DNA of 64,000 nucleotides from Sabellastarte sp. h YS-2021 (GCA_964017235.1 OZ024932.1:80293451-80357450); one strand, 5' to 3'. Positions 14,123 to 27,243 are shown, counted from the stretch's first letter. The notes: generated from the letters alone by a model not told the origin. Numbers and translations: made by a program.

Positions 14123-14219
14123 TGTCCATTGGATAGGGTATTAACTTATAAAAATTTAATTTACTTATTAAATTTGCAATTTTATTGCGTTAATACATCC
14201 TATCCAATGGACAATTGCT
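14123..14219 (-). repeat. DIRS-B internal complementary region
   Basis: It carries the 3' end of the element (TGTCCATTGGATAGGGTATT through AAATTTGCA) joined to the 5' end (TTATTGCGTTAATACATCC through CAATTGCT), with ATT at the joint. Its two halves match the element's own two outer ends, as the DIRS circle model predicts. Confidence 0.93.
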
Positions 14220-14400
14220 GTATAACTACCGCTTGGTTGGCGGGTAAGCTACTAGGGACTAGCAGTGAACTCATAAACAGAAGTAAAAAACATCCCTTTC
14301 CAAGTCTAAGTAGTTCTTGGAGTCAAGAACCTTAAAGGCTCTGGTCGGATATCATCATTCGGTTAACCGTTATTCGGGTTTAAACCGTCAGAACCGACCG

Positions 14401-14422
14401 CCCCTCCCCCCCCCCCCCTTTT
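14401..14422 (-). promoter_or_regulatory. polypurine-tract-like run of DIRS-B
   Basis: On the sense (minus) strand it reads AAAA, 13 G, A, then GGGG. It lies between the recombinase stop and the internal complementary region, at the same place as in DIRS-A, C and D. Confidence 0.5.
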
Positions 14423-14518
14423 GTCGCCTAGAGACCTGCTCTGATCTAGGGGAGGAGAGGGCTGAGTTCAGTCCCATAAAACCTAAAAACCTCCCACAAG
14501 GAAGCAAATGAGAAGACT

Positions 14519-14540
14519 TTTTTTTTTTTTTTTTTTTTTA
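14519..14540 (-). repeat. poly(A) tract in the DIRS-B 3' untranslated part
   Basis: About 20 T on the plus strand give a poly(A) run on the sense strand, just after the recombinase gene. DIRS-D has a longer run at the equivalent place (42979-43008). Confidence 0.9.
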
Positions 14541-14606
14541 ATTACTTCTTAATTATATGTGCAATATATACAGACGTACAGATATCTACATATGTACAGA
14601 TCTCCT

Positions 14607-16913
14607 CTATGTGTTGGACTGCTGGTGGATCTGCTGTGCAGCCACTACAGGGCCCAGATGGTAAAGCTCTGAGTCAGCCCAAGCCACATCCTTTAAATAA
14701 AATTGTGTAAAGGTGTTATGTGACTTCCAATGACAAGCTGACAGGATTTGTTCTAAGGAGACTCCCGATTGGAAGGCCTTAGAAGCAGCAAAGGCTCTGA
14801 CATCATGGGCCTTGACCTGATGTAGAGTGTGGGAATCATGGTCCGAGAGCTCATAACATAGGATCACAGTCTGCTTGATCCATGAGGAGATAGTGGCAGG
14901 GGAGATGTCTTTGTCAAACCCTTTCTTAAAGGAGACGAAAACCAACTCCTTATTCTGCCTGAGAGCTGAGGTCCTGTCCAAATAGTAGCGCAAAGCTCTG
15001 ACTGGACAGAGGGACCTGTCAGACTTGAGGGACTTATCCAGAGTAGGGGCCAGGGCTGGTATAACCACTGGGGCCACACTTTCTGGGCCCTCCTTGGCCA
15101 GCTGATTCTTTGAGAGAAAGCTGGGTGAGGGGTACAGGGACACCCTTGACCAATCAGATTGGTGTCTGATGTTCTTGTTTTGCCAAGCATGAATCTCACT
15201 TCTACGTTTGCCTGACCCTAAGGCTAGCAAAAAGACTGTTTTGAAGGTTAAATGCTTCAAAGAGGCTTCCCCAATTGGCTCAAAGGGTGGTTTTGACAAT
15301 TGATGTAGAACCAGGGAGAGGTTCCAGGAAGGGATTCCCCTCCTGCCCCTGGGTCTGTCCCTGTGGAAGCTATCCAGAAGACGAGTGAGATTGTCATCTT
15401 TGCTGATATTGATGGGGAAATTACCCAATTTATCAGCAATGGCAGACCTATAACCATCAATGGTACTGGGCTGTAACTTTTTGTCTTGAAAAAGGTACAT
15501 AAGAAAATCAGCTACTGCCTTCACAGGGGGTGCTCTGAAGTCCACCTTATTAGAGAGGCACCACTTTGTAAAAATGGCCCATTTTGCTTCATAGACTGAT
15601 CTGGTTGATTTTCTTTGAGGAGCTTCAATTCTTGTTGCCACCTCCTCAGAGAAACCGTGCTCCTTGATTGCTGAGGCTCTAGGAGCCAAGCATGGAGATT
15701 TAGATTTGTCAGATTCCTGTGAGGGGTCTGGCTGAAGGGCTGAGTCAACAGGTTGGGCAGCTTGGGCAAACTCAGTGGGATTTGACTGGACATGGCTACC
15801 AGGTCCCAAAACCAGGGCATGTTTGGCCACCCTGGGGCGATCAGAATGATTCTGCTGCACTGGGAGTCCTGCAACTTCTCCACTACCTTGCCCAATATGG
15901 CTGTTGGGGGAAAGGCATAAGGGTCCAGATCCTCCCATGGTAGGCTGAGTGCATCCACTGCTGAGGCCATGGGATCCGGAAAGGGTGACACAAAGAGAGG
16001 TAGTTTGTTGTTGAATCTGGTGGCAAAGAGGTCTATTTGAGGTCGGTGCCACCTGTAACATATTGCTTCGAATACCTGCGGAAGGAGGGACCACTCTGTT
16101 TGAATGGTCTGTCCTAATCTGGACAGCTTGTCTGCCACCACGTTCAGCCGACCCGGAATGTGTCGGGCTTTCAGTGTAACGTGTTTCCTGGTACACCAGG
16201 TCAGGATTCTCCATAGTAAGGCACAGAGTGGGCCTGACCTCATGCCTCCCTCTTTGTTTATGTAGGCCACCACTGTTGTATTGTCGGTGGCCACTAGTAC
16301 TATATTGTTTACACAGAGGTCCTGGAATTCTCTTAAGGCTAGGAACACTGCTTTTAGTTCTAGATAATTTATGTGTAACTTGCTTTCCGGCAGTGACCAG
16401 TGGCCTCTTGCAGTGCGTTCGTTTAAATGAGCGCCCCAACCTTCTTTTGATGCGTCTGTAAAAATTTGCAGAGCATGCTTTAAGGGGTGTAATGGTTGAC
16501 CTTGTAGCACATTGCCTTCCTCCAGCCACCACCTTAAGTGGGGGTGCAGTGATCTGGGCAACGGAATAACTTTCTCCAGAGATTCTGGTACCCTCCAATT
16601 GTTTTTGAGGTGCCACTGTATGGGCCTCATATGTAGTCGACCTAAATGGACTTGCTTTTCTGTGGCTGTTAACAGGCCTATCAAGGACATGAACTGCCGG
16701 ACCGGACAGGCCGGAAGTGACAGGAGAGTCTGTATCTTCCCTTGAAGGGCTCTCCACCGGTCCGGAGTAGGTCGGACCCGTCCGGACTGGAGGTCGAATT
16801 GATAGCCTACAAATTCGAAGACCTGCTTGGGTTCGAGTTCTGATTTTTCTACATTCACCAACCAGCCCAGTTCCTGACAAATCTGGACCAGCTTTTGGGT
16901 ATGTTGAAGGCAA
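14607..16913 (-). CDS. DIRS-B tyrosine recombinase frame
   Basis: The last 330 or so residues form the tyrosine recombinase that integrates the DNA circle of DIRS elements. The core-binding part starts near RSVYEAKWAIFTKW. The catalytic residues are Arg in GSGKRRSEI, His and Arg in AHDVRAFAAS, His/Trp in CHWKSHNTF and the nucleophile Tyr in TQFYL. The frame is uninterrupted to the stop AACACATAG. The upstream 400 codons lie opposite the reverse transcriptase in another frame, and the start given is only the first usable codon. The frame stays open farther upstream to the 16-base deletion near 17140, so the true protein may start much earlier, after gag. Confidence 0.88.
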   Translation of the reverse strand: MPSTYPKAGPDLSGTGLVGECRKIRTRTQAGLRICRLSIRPPVRTGPTYSGPVESPSREDTDSPVTSGLSGPAVHVLDRPVNSHRKASPFRSTTYEAHTVAPQKQLEGTRISGESYSVAQITAPPLKVVAGGRQCATRSTITPLKACSANFYRRIKRRLGRSFKRTHCKRPLVTAGKQVTHKLSRTKSSVPSLKRIPGPLCKQYSTSGHRQYNSGGLHKQRGRHEVRPTLCLTMENPDLVYQETRYTESPTHSGSAERGGRQAVQIRTDHSNRVVPPSAGIRSNMLQVAPTSNRPLCHQIQQQTTSLCVTLSGSHGLSSGCTQPTMGGSGPLCLSPNSHIGQGSGEVAGLPVQQNHSDRPRVAKHALVLGPGSHVQSNPTEFAQAAQPVDSALQPDPSQESDKSKSPCLAPRASAIKEHGFSEEVATRIEAPQRKSTRSVYEAKWAIFTKWCLSNKVDFRAPPVKAVADFLMYLFQDKKLQPSTIDGYRSAIADKLGNFPINISKDDNLTRLLDSFHRDRPRGRRGIPSWNLSLVLHQLSKPPFEPIGEASLKHLTFKTVFLLALGSGKRRSEIHAWQNKNIRHQSDWSRVSLYPSPSFLSKNQLAKEGPESVAPVVIPALAPTLDKSLKSDRSLCPVRALRYYLDRTSALRQNKELVFVSFKKGFDKDISPATISSWIKQTVILCYELSDHDSHTLHQVKAHDVRAFAASKAFQSGVSLEQILSACHWKSHNTFTQFYLKDVAWADSELYHLGPVVAAQQIHQQSNT

Positions 16914-17140
16914 AGGGGGTGGGAGCTGGCTCTCACCAACCAGTCGTCTAGGTACTGGTGGATTCTTATACCCTTGCTTATAGCCATCAGCTTCACTTCC
17001 TTGGCTATTACCGTGAACTCCATAGGAGCTGTTGAGAGGCCAAAGGGAAGTGCTTTGAACTGGTAGGTCTGGCCCTGGACATGAAATCTGAGATATTTTC
17101 GAGACCTCCGGTGGATGGGTATGTGAAAGCTATTGAGGTG
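15521..17140 (-). pseudogene. DIRS-B reverse transcriptase / RNase H, C-terminal part after a frameshift
   Basis: It encodes HIPIHRRSRKYLRF, then LPFGLSTAPMEF and the polymerase motif HQYLDDWLV, then RNase H with FTDAS, NYLELKA, ATDNTT and VADKLSRL (all four acidic residues present). A C-terminal region follows with IDLFATRF and IAPGWPNMPWFWDL, typical of DIRS pol. It is separated from its N-terminal part by a 16-base deletion at about 17140 that removes the first catalytic Asp motif (VDFKDAYF in DIRS-D) and shifts the frame. This copy therefore cannot make an active reverse transcriptase. Confidence 0.9.
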
Positions 17141-17940
17141 ACCCATTCCCCTTGTTGAAGGGAAGTCCGGATGGTTTCCGGGGTTTCCATTTTGAATTTC
17201 TCCACCTTGAGGAAAAGATTGAGTTTGCTCAGATCCAGTATAGGTCTCCACTTTTTGTCTGGCTTTGGAACTAGAAATAGTCGGTTGAAGAAGCCTAGAG
17301 ATTTGGGGTTTTGTACGATTTCTATTGCATTTTTGGCTATAAGCTGATGCAATGCCTCTACCAGGTAGCTGTTCCTGTGGGGATTTACATAACAGCTTAT
17401 GACCGTGGGATTTCTTGTTAACCTGGGTCGGATCCGAAAGGGAAGGTGGTAGCCCTCCCTTAGGATTTGAACTACTATTGGGTTTGCACCCAGATCCAAC
17501 CATTTTGTCCAATAGTTTTGAAGTCTGGTCCCTACAGGAAGATTGGGAGCAACATTTGGGACATTTGCTACAGGTTTTACAGAACACAAGTGATCTACAA
17601 ACAAAGCATTGTTCACATATTTTAATGGCTGAACTTTGTTTAAGTTTACAGACACTGGACTTATGCCTTTCTTTTGCGGCTGCCCGGTTGCAAAAGGTGC
17701 AGGAGAAACAACAAATGAATTTACAGAGTTTAAATTTCTTGCCACATGAATTAAAGTCTGTTTTGAGTCCGGTCCGGTCTGCTGATCCGGTACTCCACTG
17801 CAAAGTTCCTGCCTTTTGCCCTGGACCTTCAACTGAAGGTCTGTACTTTGATTGTCATTTAAATGAATTGTATCCCCGGGCCTGTCGCGAGGAGTACTTC
17901 TGCCCCTGGAATTTAGCCTTTTTCTTTTGAAATCTGCCAA
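17141..17940 (-). pseudogene. DIRS-B reverse transcriptase, N-terminal part before the deletion
   Basis: The frame overlaps the end of gag. It reads NVAPNLPVGTRLQNYW, FRIRPRLTRNPTV, SLGFFNRLFLVPKPDKKWRP and ILDLSKLNLFLKVEKFKMET, and ends at EWVTSI just before the lost catalytic motif. It is the fingers part of the reverse transcriptase. The start is uncertain: overlap with gag suggests either an internal start or frameshifting. Confidence 0.85.
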
Positions 17941-19846
17941 TATTCTTCCAGGCAGGCCTAGTCTGTTTGTTTTCTTGATAGGATTGTTCAGGTTTCTTAT
18001 AAGGGTGGAAACGTGAGTCCTTCCGGCCAGTGGAACCAGGGTGAGACCGGCCTCTATCCTCGAATTTGGAGATATCCTCCTCTGCTTTTTTCAACACAAG
18101 ATCAGGGAATAAAGTATCCAATTGCATAGGGGCCTGTCGGAGAGAAGCCAGTGTATCCTGTTTGATGCCCGGTTTGACCAGTGCGAGGTAAGAATCTCGT
18201 CTGGCCAAGGTGAAGTTGTACATGCTCACAAATGCGAAATCTGATAGATGTTCCATCGTCTTCGCCATACATTGAAAAATGGAAGAGTTAAAATGCATGA
18301 GATGCTGTAGCTCGTCCGTGGCACTACTGGCTCTACTGGCAGACTTGCCTTTACTATGTTCACTTTGAAGGACCTTTAAGTGGCCGGACATTTCCTGTTG
18401 AACCTTATTTAAGCATCTGCTTAAACCCGCAGCTTGATTACACATGTAGGAGGCCTCACGTGCACTTTTCTCCCACTTGCGAAGAGTGTCCTGAGCAATA
18501 AAGCGCGAAGCAGGAGCTGGTGATGAGAGAGCAGAGTATCTGGCAATTCTGCTGAAAGTACTGTTAATTTTTGCATTGTCACTGTGCCAGAAGGAGACAG
18601 AACCAGCCGGTTTGTCTTGACTGGGATGTAAACCATACCATCTTCCTTGCGACTTGGTAGGTTTAATGAATTGGTCCCTTTGCAGTCCACCGGGTTCAGA
18701 CCCTTTAGAAGAGTATCCTTGCGTTAATGTGAGATTTAGTCTATCCATCTTACGGCATAGCCAATCATCCGTAGGTAGTTGTACACTGATCTTCCCTGCC
18801 GGTTGGATCTTAGGGGCGGCAAAGGGGTTGTCTTCAGCACTGGCTAGAGTTGTATCCAAATCTGGAATGTGATTCCAGTTCATATAAGCTCTGATACCTC
18901 GCATTGTTTCTCTATATGTCTGTTCCTCAGACGGGGCCTGGTCAACATCAGAGAGTGAATTATCCGGATCAAGATCTGAGAGTTCACCTTCTTCACCTTT
19001 AACCGACAAATCTGGCATAGAAGCAGATTCTGATGCACTGTCGACGTCCATTTCCGGTTCAGAATGGGCTTGAGAACTTAATAATCCTGATGAGCCGGCC
19101 ACCGGCTTGAGAACTGGCATATCAGAAGGGTGGTCAGTAGATAGAGATTTTACCCCTTGCTCATGAGATGAAGGCACTTTGGTAGTCGGAGCAAAAAAGG
19201 GGTTAACAGTTTCAGAGATGCCAGCAGGGGATGGCCTGACCGGTGAGAGTTTCACTGGTTGAAAGGTCGGTTCCGGTTGGGAAAGACTTTTAGATAACAA
19301 CATAGCTTCCAGTCTGTTAAACCGGTCTAACCATTTAATATCCATTGCCTCCAGTTTACTCTCTGTAGACGCTTTAGACGGCTTGGGAGAAGACTGGCGT
19401 TTCTTGCCCTTTTCCGGTTTTTCTTTGGAGGTTGTAGGGGATTTAATCTTCTTGGCTTTCACGTTAGATGAAACGCTACTCGCCTCTTCTGAGCTCTGCA
19501 TGTGCTTCTTAGCTTTCACAACTTCCATGTTGCTACTCGCCTCTTCTGAGCTCTTAATCCCGGTATCTGTAGATACACCCAGCACAGAAACTAGGGCAGG
19601 GTCGACTAACGTACACTCTTCTATAGCCGCTTTGGTTTCCTTCTTTTCCTTTTTATTTTGATAAACTGGGGTGGCTAAGCGTAGTTTTTGTTCTTCAGTA
19701 AGAATATTGCATGAAGGACAGATATTTCCTTTAACACAAGGGTCAGACCCTTTCTTTTTGTCCCTGCAACGAGCACAATGCGCGTGCTGGTCAAAGCCAG
19801 CCATGGCGTGTCCACAAACTCCCCTACGCTGACCAGGAGATGCCAT
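17855..19846 (-). CDS. DIRS-B gag-like protein
   Basis: An intact frame of 663 residues starts MASPGQRRG; an in-frame GTG three codons upstream is less likely. The N-terminus has a zinc-binding pattern CGHAMAGFDQHAHCARCRDK, then DPCVKGNICPSC. A Lys/Ser-rich coiled segment follows (KLEAMDIKWLDRFNRLEAML), then a conserved domain (YRETMRGIRAYMNWNHIPDL; LPTDDWLCRKMDRLNLTLTQ; CNQAAGLSRCLNKVQ; DTLFPDLVLKKAEEDI) and a basic tail rich in Arg, Lys and Gln. It is the presumed capsid protein. It ends AAA TGA CAA TCA, and the same frame stays open past the TGA into a Cys-rich segment. Confidence 0.9.
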   Translation of the reverse strand: MASPGQRRGVCGHAMAGFDQHAHCARCRDKKKGSDPCVKGNICPSCNILTEEQKLRLATPVYQNKKEKKETKAAIEECTLVDPALVSVLGVSTDTGIKSSEEASSNMEVVKAKKHMQSSEEASSVSSNVKAKKIKSPTTSKEKPEKGKKRQSSPKPSKASTESKLEAMDIKWLDRFNRLEAMLLSKSLSQPEPTFQPVKLSPVRPSPAGISETVNPFFAPTTKVPSSHEQGVKSLSTDHPSDMPVLKPVAGSSGLLSSQAHSEPEMDVDSASESASMPDLSVKGEEGELSDLDPDNSLSDVDQAPSEEQTYRETMRGIRAYMNWNHIPDLDTTLASAEDNPFAAPKIQPAGKISVQLPTDDWLCRKMDRLNLTLTQGYSSKGSEPGGLQRDQFIKPTKSQGRWYGLHPSQDKPAGSVSFWHSDNAKINSTFSRIARYSALSSPAPASRFIAQDTLRKWEKSAREASYMCNQAAGLSRCLNKVQQEMSGHLKVLQSEHSKGKSASRASSATDELQHLMHFNSSIFQCMAKTMEHLSDFAFVSMYNFTLARRDSYLALVKPGIKQDTLASLRQAPMQLDTLFPDLVLKKAEEDISKFEDRGRSHPGSTGRKDSRFHPYKKPEQSYQENKQTRPAWKNIGRFQKKKAKFQGQKYSSRQARGYNSFK

Positions 19847-19968
19847 TATATCCACAATGAAGCAAAATTCTTTTCAAATAAAATAAGGTTCCTTGATTAA
19901 ATTAACACACACCAATATAATAACTTGCGAGAGCTGTGAAAAAACACGTCCACACACACGTGCGCCAA

Positions 19969-20150
19969 ACGAAAAAAGATGCTATGACGTCACGCTGTCT
20001 AGACAGGAAGGAAGTACGACACGCCACCTTGCGAGCACACACAGGGACCGGAACGCTTGTGGGGGCATTATGCACTCATATAAGGCGACTTTTTCTGTCG
20101 TTTGGCGGGCCGGTCTGCGCCGACCGGATTAGCAATTGTCCATTGGATAG
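19969..20150 (-). repeat. DIRS-B 5' inverted terminal repeat
   Basis: This is the inverted partner of 13882-14062. It carries TGACGTCA (19985-19992) and GTCTAGAC (19997-20004). It lies just upstream of gag, so it probably holds the promoter; that role is inferred from position. Confidence 0.95.
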
Positions 20151-20442
20151 GATGTATTAACGCAATAAAAACGGCGTTTCCGCTTTAGCGGTAAGTGAAA
20201 GTTTACAAAAATAATATGAAAACCATTATATTCCTAAAATATTGTCCTTTATTTGAATGAAAAACACCATAGTTGTACCTGTTAAGTAGTATGTTTCGAT
20301 AATGATAATGGACCCTACCTTATCGATATCAGCATATTTAGCACGGATCGATAAATATTTCAATATCGACAAACAATACCAGCACTACTTGGCAGAGTAT
20401 TTTACAAACTTTCCTTCAACTCTCGAGAAGCGTCTAAACAGA

Positions 20443-20616
20443 TGCGCCAAACAACAAAGACACTATGACGTCAGTGTCTTGACAGGAAGAAGTATGGTGC
20501 ACCATCTAGCGAATGCACACTATAACTGCTCCTGCCAGTGCTTGCACAGGATGTCTTTATCTTGAAAGGTCTGGTATATCACATTGTCTATTCGGTAGGA
20601 CATATTAATGCAATAA
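20443..20616 (-). repeat. DIRS-A 5' inverted terminal repeat (decayed)
   Basis: It begins GCGCCAAACAACAAAGA and has TATGACGTCAGTG and GTCTTGACAGGAAGAAG. It ends GGACATATTAATGCAATAA, matching the left ends of the younger DIRS copies (GGATGTATTAACGCAATAA). It marks the far end of DIRS-A beyond the nested elements. Confidence 0.82.
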
Positions 20617-20624
20617 AATTAAGC

Positions 20625-22700
<2,076 letters not shown>

Positions 22701-22730
22701 TTAATTTTGTACTCATATTCAAAACTGTCA

Positions 22731-22802
22731 ACTTGGTAATATAAATTATCGAATGTTCTGCACAAAACTTGGTAATATAAATTATCGAATGTTCTGCACA
22801 AA
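22731..22802. repeat. two tandem copies of a 36-bp unit
   Basis: The words AACTTGGTAATATAAATTAT and CGAATGTTCTGCACAA occur twice in direct succession inside a CtBP intron. Confidence 0.9.
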
Positions 22803-23124
22803 TTTTAAAATGACAGACTTAACGTGGCTGAATCATATTTCTAATAACTTAACTACTAGTGGCTTACTAAAAGGGGGATACTGTCTTTGGCAATTCACTG
22901 CATTTTTGGCTTATAAAGTAAACAGTCACAAAAAAGCCCTTTTTATGACTAATCTTCGATTTTTTTGTTACAATTAAAATTCTCATCCTGATGAGATACA
23001 TAAACACCTAAACAGTCCATTGGTCCAGATATATAACACAGGCTGTCTTTGTCCTTCTAACAAAATAACTGGATTGAAACATTTACCCTTATTTTCACCA
23101 CCCTATACAATCCTTACTTCACTA

Positions 23125-23859
<735 letters not shown>

Positions 23860-25020
23860 TCTCAAAATAGCTATTGCTCAGCTATGCAATGAAGTACTCG
23901 TCTGCAATTTTTTCCATATTATAGCTGAACCAAAAGTAGGTGAATAACATATTTGACAAAATACTGCAAATGCAATAGTTTTCAAGTTACAACTGATTTA
24001 CTCAAAAGTGAGAACCTCAAAGCAGGTATTGCTCAACTATGCAATGATCTACAGGTCTGCAATTTTACTATGTTACAGCTGAACCAAAAGTAGGTGAATA
24101 ACATATTTCAACAAAATATTCCAACTGCAATAGTTTTCACCTTACAATTGATTTACTCAACAGTAGGGGTGTCACGACTAACCGAATAATCGACAACGGT
24201 TAGAATAGTGATATATACCGGTTTCATATTTTACAGTAACAATAATCGCTTAATGTAGTAAAAGATGGCAGAAGGTCTGAATCCATAAAATATATCCCTA
24301 TTGTCACATAAAATAAGTGAAAATCCGAAAACTGCCATGTTTTCTGTACTGTTTATGAATTCACGTAAAAACGGAAGTACCATATGCCTCTTATATCGCC
24401 CACTTCCTGTCTGAAATAAACAAAGCAAAAGTCGCAGGAAAACAGCAAATGTATTCATTTTTACAGGTTATATACACATATTTTCATTTTATTTCACATA
24501 TTTATCATCTTCAGTGCTTTTTACAACATGAAACTCAAGATTTTTGGATGTTATTTTAATTCGACAGTTATTTGGTGTCGACATGAATTCTACTTACTGA
24601 TTAGTCAACATGAAATATTTGGAGTCGCGACGTCCCTACTCAACAGTGAGAACCTCAAAGTAGCTATTCCTCAGCCATGCAATGAGATACAGGTCAGCAA
24701 TTTTACTATGTTATAGCTGATCCAAAAATTGCTGAATTAGATATTCAACAAAATACTCTAAATGCAATAGTTTTCATGTAACAAGTAATTTTACTCACCA
24801 TGGGAGGTACTGAAAAGTCGGAAAATAACTACCATATTTTTCCAAAATATGGCCCGGGTGTTAATTTTTTCAAATGGCATCAAACCAGGCGTTAAATTGA
24901 ACCAGGCATTCTTTTGAAATACAAAAACAGTGTTATCAACTGTAAACAGTGTGCTTGGTACCAGGCATTAATTTGAACAAGGCTTTTATTTGAACCTGGG
25001 CCTTATTTGGAAATTTACGG
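23860..25020. repeat. partial AGCTATTGCTCAGCTATGC array
   Basis: A few units carry AGCTATTGCTCAGCTATGCA, CCAAAAGTAGGTGAATAACA and GCAATAGTTTTCAAGTTACA. This is the family of the long array at 55660-58020. A hAT-like element sits inside one unit (24164-24638). The flank on to about 25500 also matches the flank of the long array at 58240-58600, so both are copies of one larger element. Confidence 0.85.
24164..24638. mobile_element. hAT-like element with 8-bp target duplication
   Basis: The 475-bp element has ends TAGGGGTGTCACGACTA and, inverted, TAGGGACGTCGCGACTC. A perfect 8-bp duplication CTCAACAG lies at 24156-24163 and 24639-24646. The target is a unit of the AGCTATTGCTCAG array, whose uninterrupted form is seen in neighbouring units. 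No transposase frame is present. Confidence 0.88.
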
Positions 25021-25596
25021 TATTACTCACTTAGCTAATGGGATAACCTCCAAAGTTACGCACCATGTTGTAGTTATGAAAAAAGTAACCGAACAATATA
25101 TTTTAACAAAATGCTCTAAATGTAATACTTCTCAAGCTACAAGTGATTTACTGCGTGGTCTGATACACAAGGGAATCTTCTTGTGGCCTAGTACATATAT
25201 GCAAGATAAGAGAGAAATCCCTTCAACAGTCCATGATAAAATTGTGACGAGGTGTTGAAATAGTCACACTTTGGGTGGGGGTACATCACATCTCACAGCT
25301 CTGGGGAACAGACGAAGATGGATCTGATTGCCTTCAATGATTTATCATCCTTGATGAATAAGGTATCTTTTAAAATTAACAGCATGTCTCTGGGCCTTGT
25401 ACTTTTGAAGAAGTTGTTCACATGGATGCATACATGGACACCACAGAGTGACTTGTCAGTCAGCCGACATCAAAGAGGAGTTTCAGTATATCTCCTACCA
25501 AATAGGCCAATGACAGGAAGTTCAATTCATGAAACCAAACATGGCAGTTTCCTCTCAACAAAATTATGATGCAAGTCCCCAAATGTACATAAATGG

Positions 25597-26227
25597 TAGT
25601 GTTGTTAACAGTTTACCGGTATGCGGAATATGGTTTCGTTTTGGTAAAAAAAAAACTACATCCGTGAAGAATATTTGGGAACCGGTTTTTGAAGACATTA
25701 TTTTAGGCTTTCTAATGGCCGATACTTCATCAAAACGACAAAAAATATACGGATTTTGTAAAATATGTCACATTTTTACCTTATATTGAGGAAAAATCAC
25801 TTCTGCATACATAAAAATATCTCGCGAAAGCCACTTTCATTTACAAGTTATTGCTCATTTATTTTTATTTATTTATTTGGGGTTTTACGTCGCTTTCAAC
25901 ACTGTACACGTCATATCACGACGGGTAGTTGGAAGGGAAGAGGAAACCAGTACATACAGTTCATTAGGGGTCTGTACTGTAAACTGCCGACCAACGGCAA
26001 GCAACTACCAGCTTTCCCACTTGAGGCCATGGCGGGAATCGAACCCCGGCCTCAGAGGTGGGAGGCGAGAGTGTTACCACTCTGCTACCGTGTCCCCCTA
26101 GTTATTGCTCATCTACGCCCGCGAATACTATTTACAGTGCACAAAACAAGTATACAAAATACCGGATTTCGTTTCGTTTCAAAGCCCCGGTAACCGGTTT
26201 TGATTTCTGTAAATGATGCCACCACTA
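25597..26227. mobile_element. hAT-like element interrupted by a SINE
   Basis: The left end is TAGTGTTGTTAAC and the right end CCACCACTA, flanked by ATAAATGG (25589-25596) and ATATATGG (26228-26235), which agree at 7 of 8 positions. The SINE at 25859-26099 lies inside. Without it the element is about 380 bp and has no transposase. Confidence 0.72.
25859..26099 (-). mobile_element. tRNA-derived SINE
   Basis: On the minus strand the head reads TAGCAGAGTGGTAAC (A box) and GGTTCGAATCC (B box), an internal RNA polymerase III promoter of tRNA origin. The 3' end reads GCGACGTAAAACCCC followed by AAATAAATAAAT, a tail common in molluscan SINEs. A 13-bp target duplication AGTTATTGCTCAT lies at 25846-25858 and 26100-26112, as made by LINE-type insertion. 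Confidence 0.9.
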
Positions 26228-26235
26228 ATATATGG

Positions 26236-26866
<631 letters not shown>

Positions 26867-27243
26867 CTACACACAAGCCAGGGACTGTTGGTTAATTGAT
26901 AGACTGATCAACAGTTTTACTTACACAAGTGAAGTAGACAAAATCAGAAAATAATATCAAAGATGCCCATACCCTCTAGCCTGGGAAAATAGCACTGGAC
27001 AATAGAACATACAAGAGACGAAAAAGTTAAAAGATATGGAGTCTTTCAGTGCAGACAGTGTAAGTTATGCAAAGGTGCACGAGAAAATAAGACTTAAGGG
27101 AAAATGTACACGAGGACAAAGTATTAAATAAAACCAATTTAGTAGCCAGATGACTGTTAATTTGTAAACTAAAAGTTCTGAAGCTGTAAAATTTATTAAC
27201 TTGCAAATTTAATAAGTAAATTAAATTTTTATAAGTTAATACC

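Larger units (their letters stand above)
13840..20168 (-). mobile_element. DIRS-B: young, nearly complete DIRS retrotransposon
   Basis: The 6.3-kb element on the minus strand is bounded by CGCAATAA (20161-20168, its 5' end) and TGCAAATTT (13840, its 3' end). It has near-identical inverted repeats (19969-20150 and 13882-14062), an internal complementary region (14123-14219), an intact gag and an intact tyrosine recombinase. The reverse transcriptase has one 16-base deletion. The flanking trinucleotides (GTT and AAA on the plus strand) do not match each other, unlike DIRS-D. The near-identity of its inverted repeats shows recent insertion. Confidence 0.95.
13682..20387. mobile_element. hAT-like element interrupted by DIRS-B
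   Basis: The left end TAGTGTTGGTATCGA and right end TACCAGCACTA are flanked by a perfect 8-bp duplication CTTGGCAG at 13674-13681 and 20388-20395. Without DIRS-B it is only about 370 bp, rich in ATCGATAT palindromes and without a transposase. Its target lies inside DIRS-A, and DIRS-B lies inside it, so the order of insertion is DIRS-A, then this element, then DIRS-B. Confidence 0.85.
5712..20617 (-). mobile_element. DIRS-A: old, broken DIRS-type retrotransposon with nested insertions
   Basis: Its 3' end (5712-6085) has a decayed inverted terminal repeat followed by the internal complementary region, as in the younger copies. Its 5' inverted repeat is at about 20443-20616. Between them, in the order expected for a minus-strand element, are fragments of the tyrosine recombinase (6380-8110), the start of the reverse transcriptase (8180-8520) and gag (8570-9900 and about 13050-13640). 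Gag is split by a repeat element (about 9930-12650). A hAT-like element (13682-20387) carrying DIRS-B was inserted between gag and the 5' repeat. Most of the reverse transcriptase and RNase H core is deleted near 8110-8180. The many stops and shifts make this an ancient copy. Confidence 0.88.

Noticed and set aside
14519-14540. Poly(T) run as a LINE or processed-pseudogene tail
   Set aside because: It lies inside DIRS-B at the same place as the poly(A) of DIRS-D, so it is part of that element.
17415-17930. 171-codon plus-strand frame
   Set aside because: It lies opposite DIRS-B gag and reverse transcriptase and has no recognisable domain. It is a shadow of the real genes.
26041-26099. A tRNA gene, because of clear A and B boxes
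   Set aside because: The boxes belong to a SINE with a tail and target duplication. The sequence around them does not fold as a complete tRNA cloverleaf with a normal anticodon arm.
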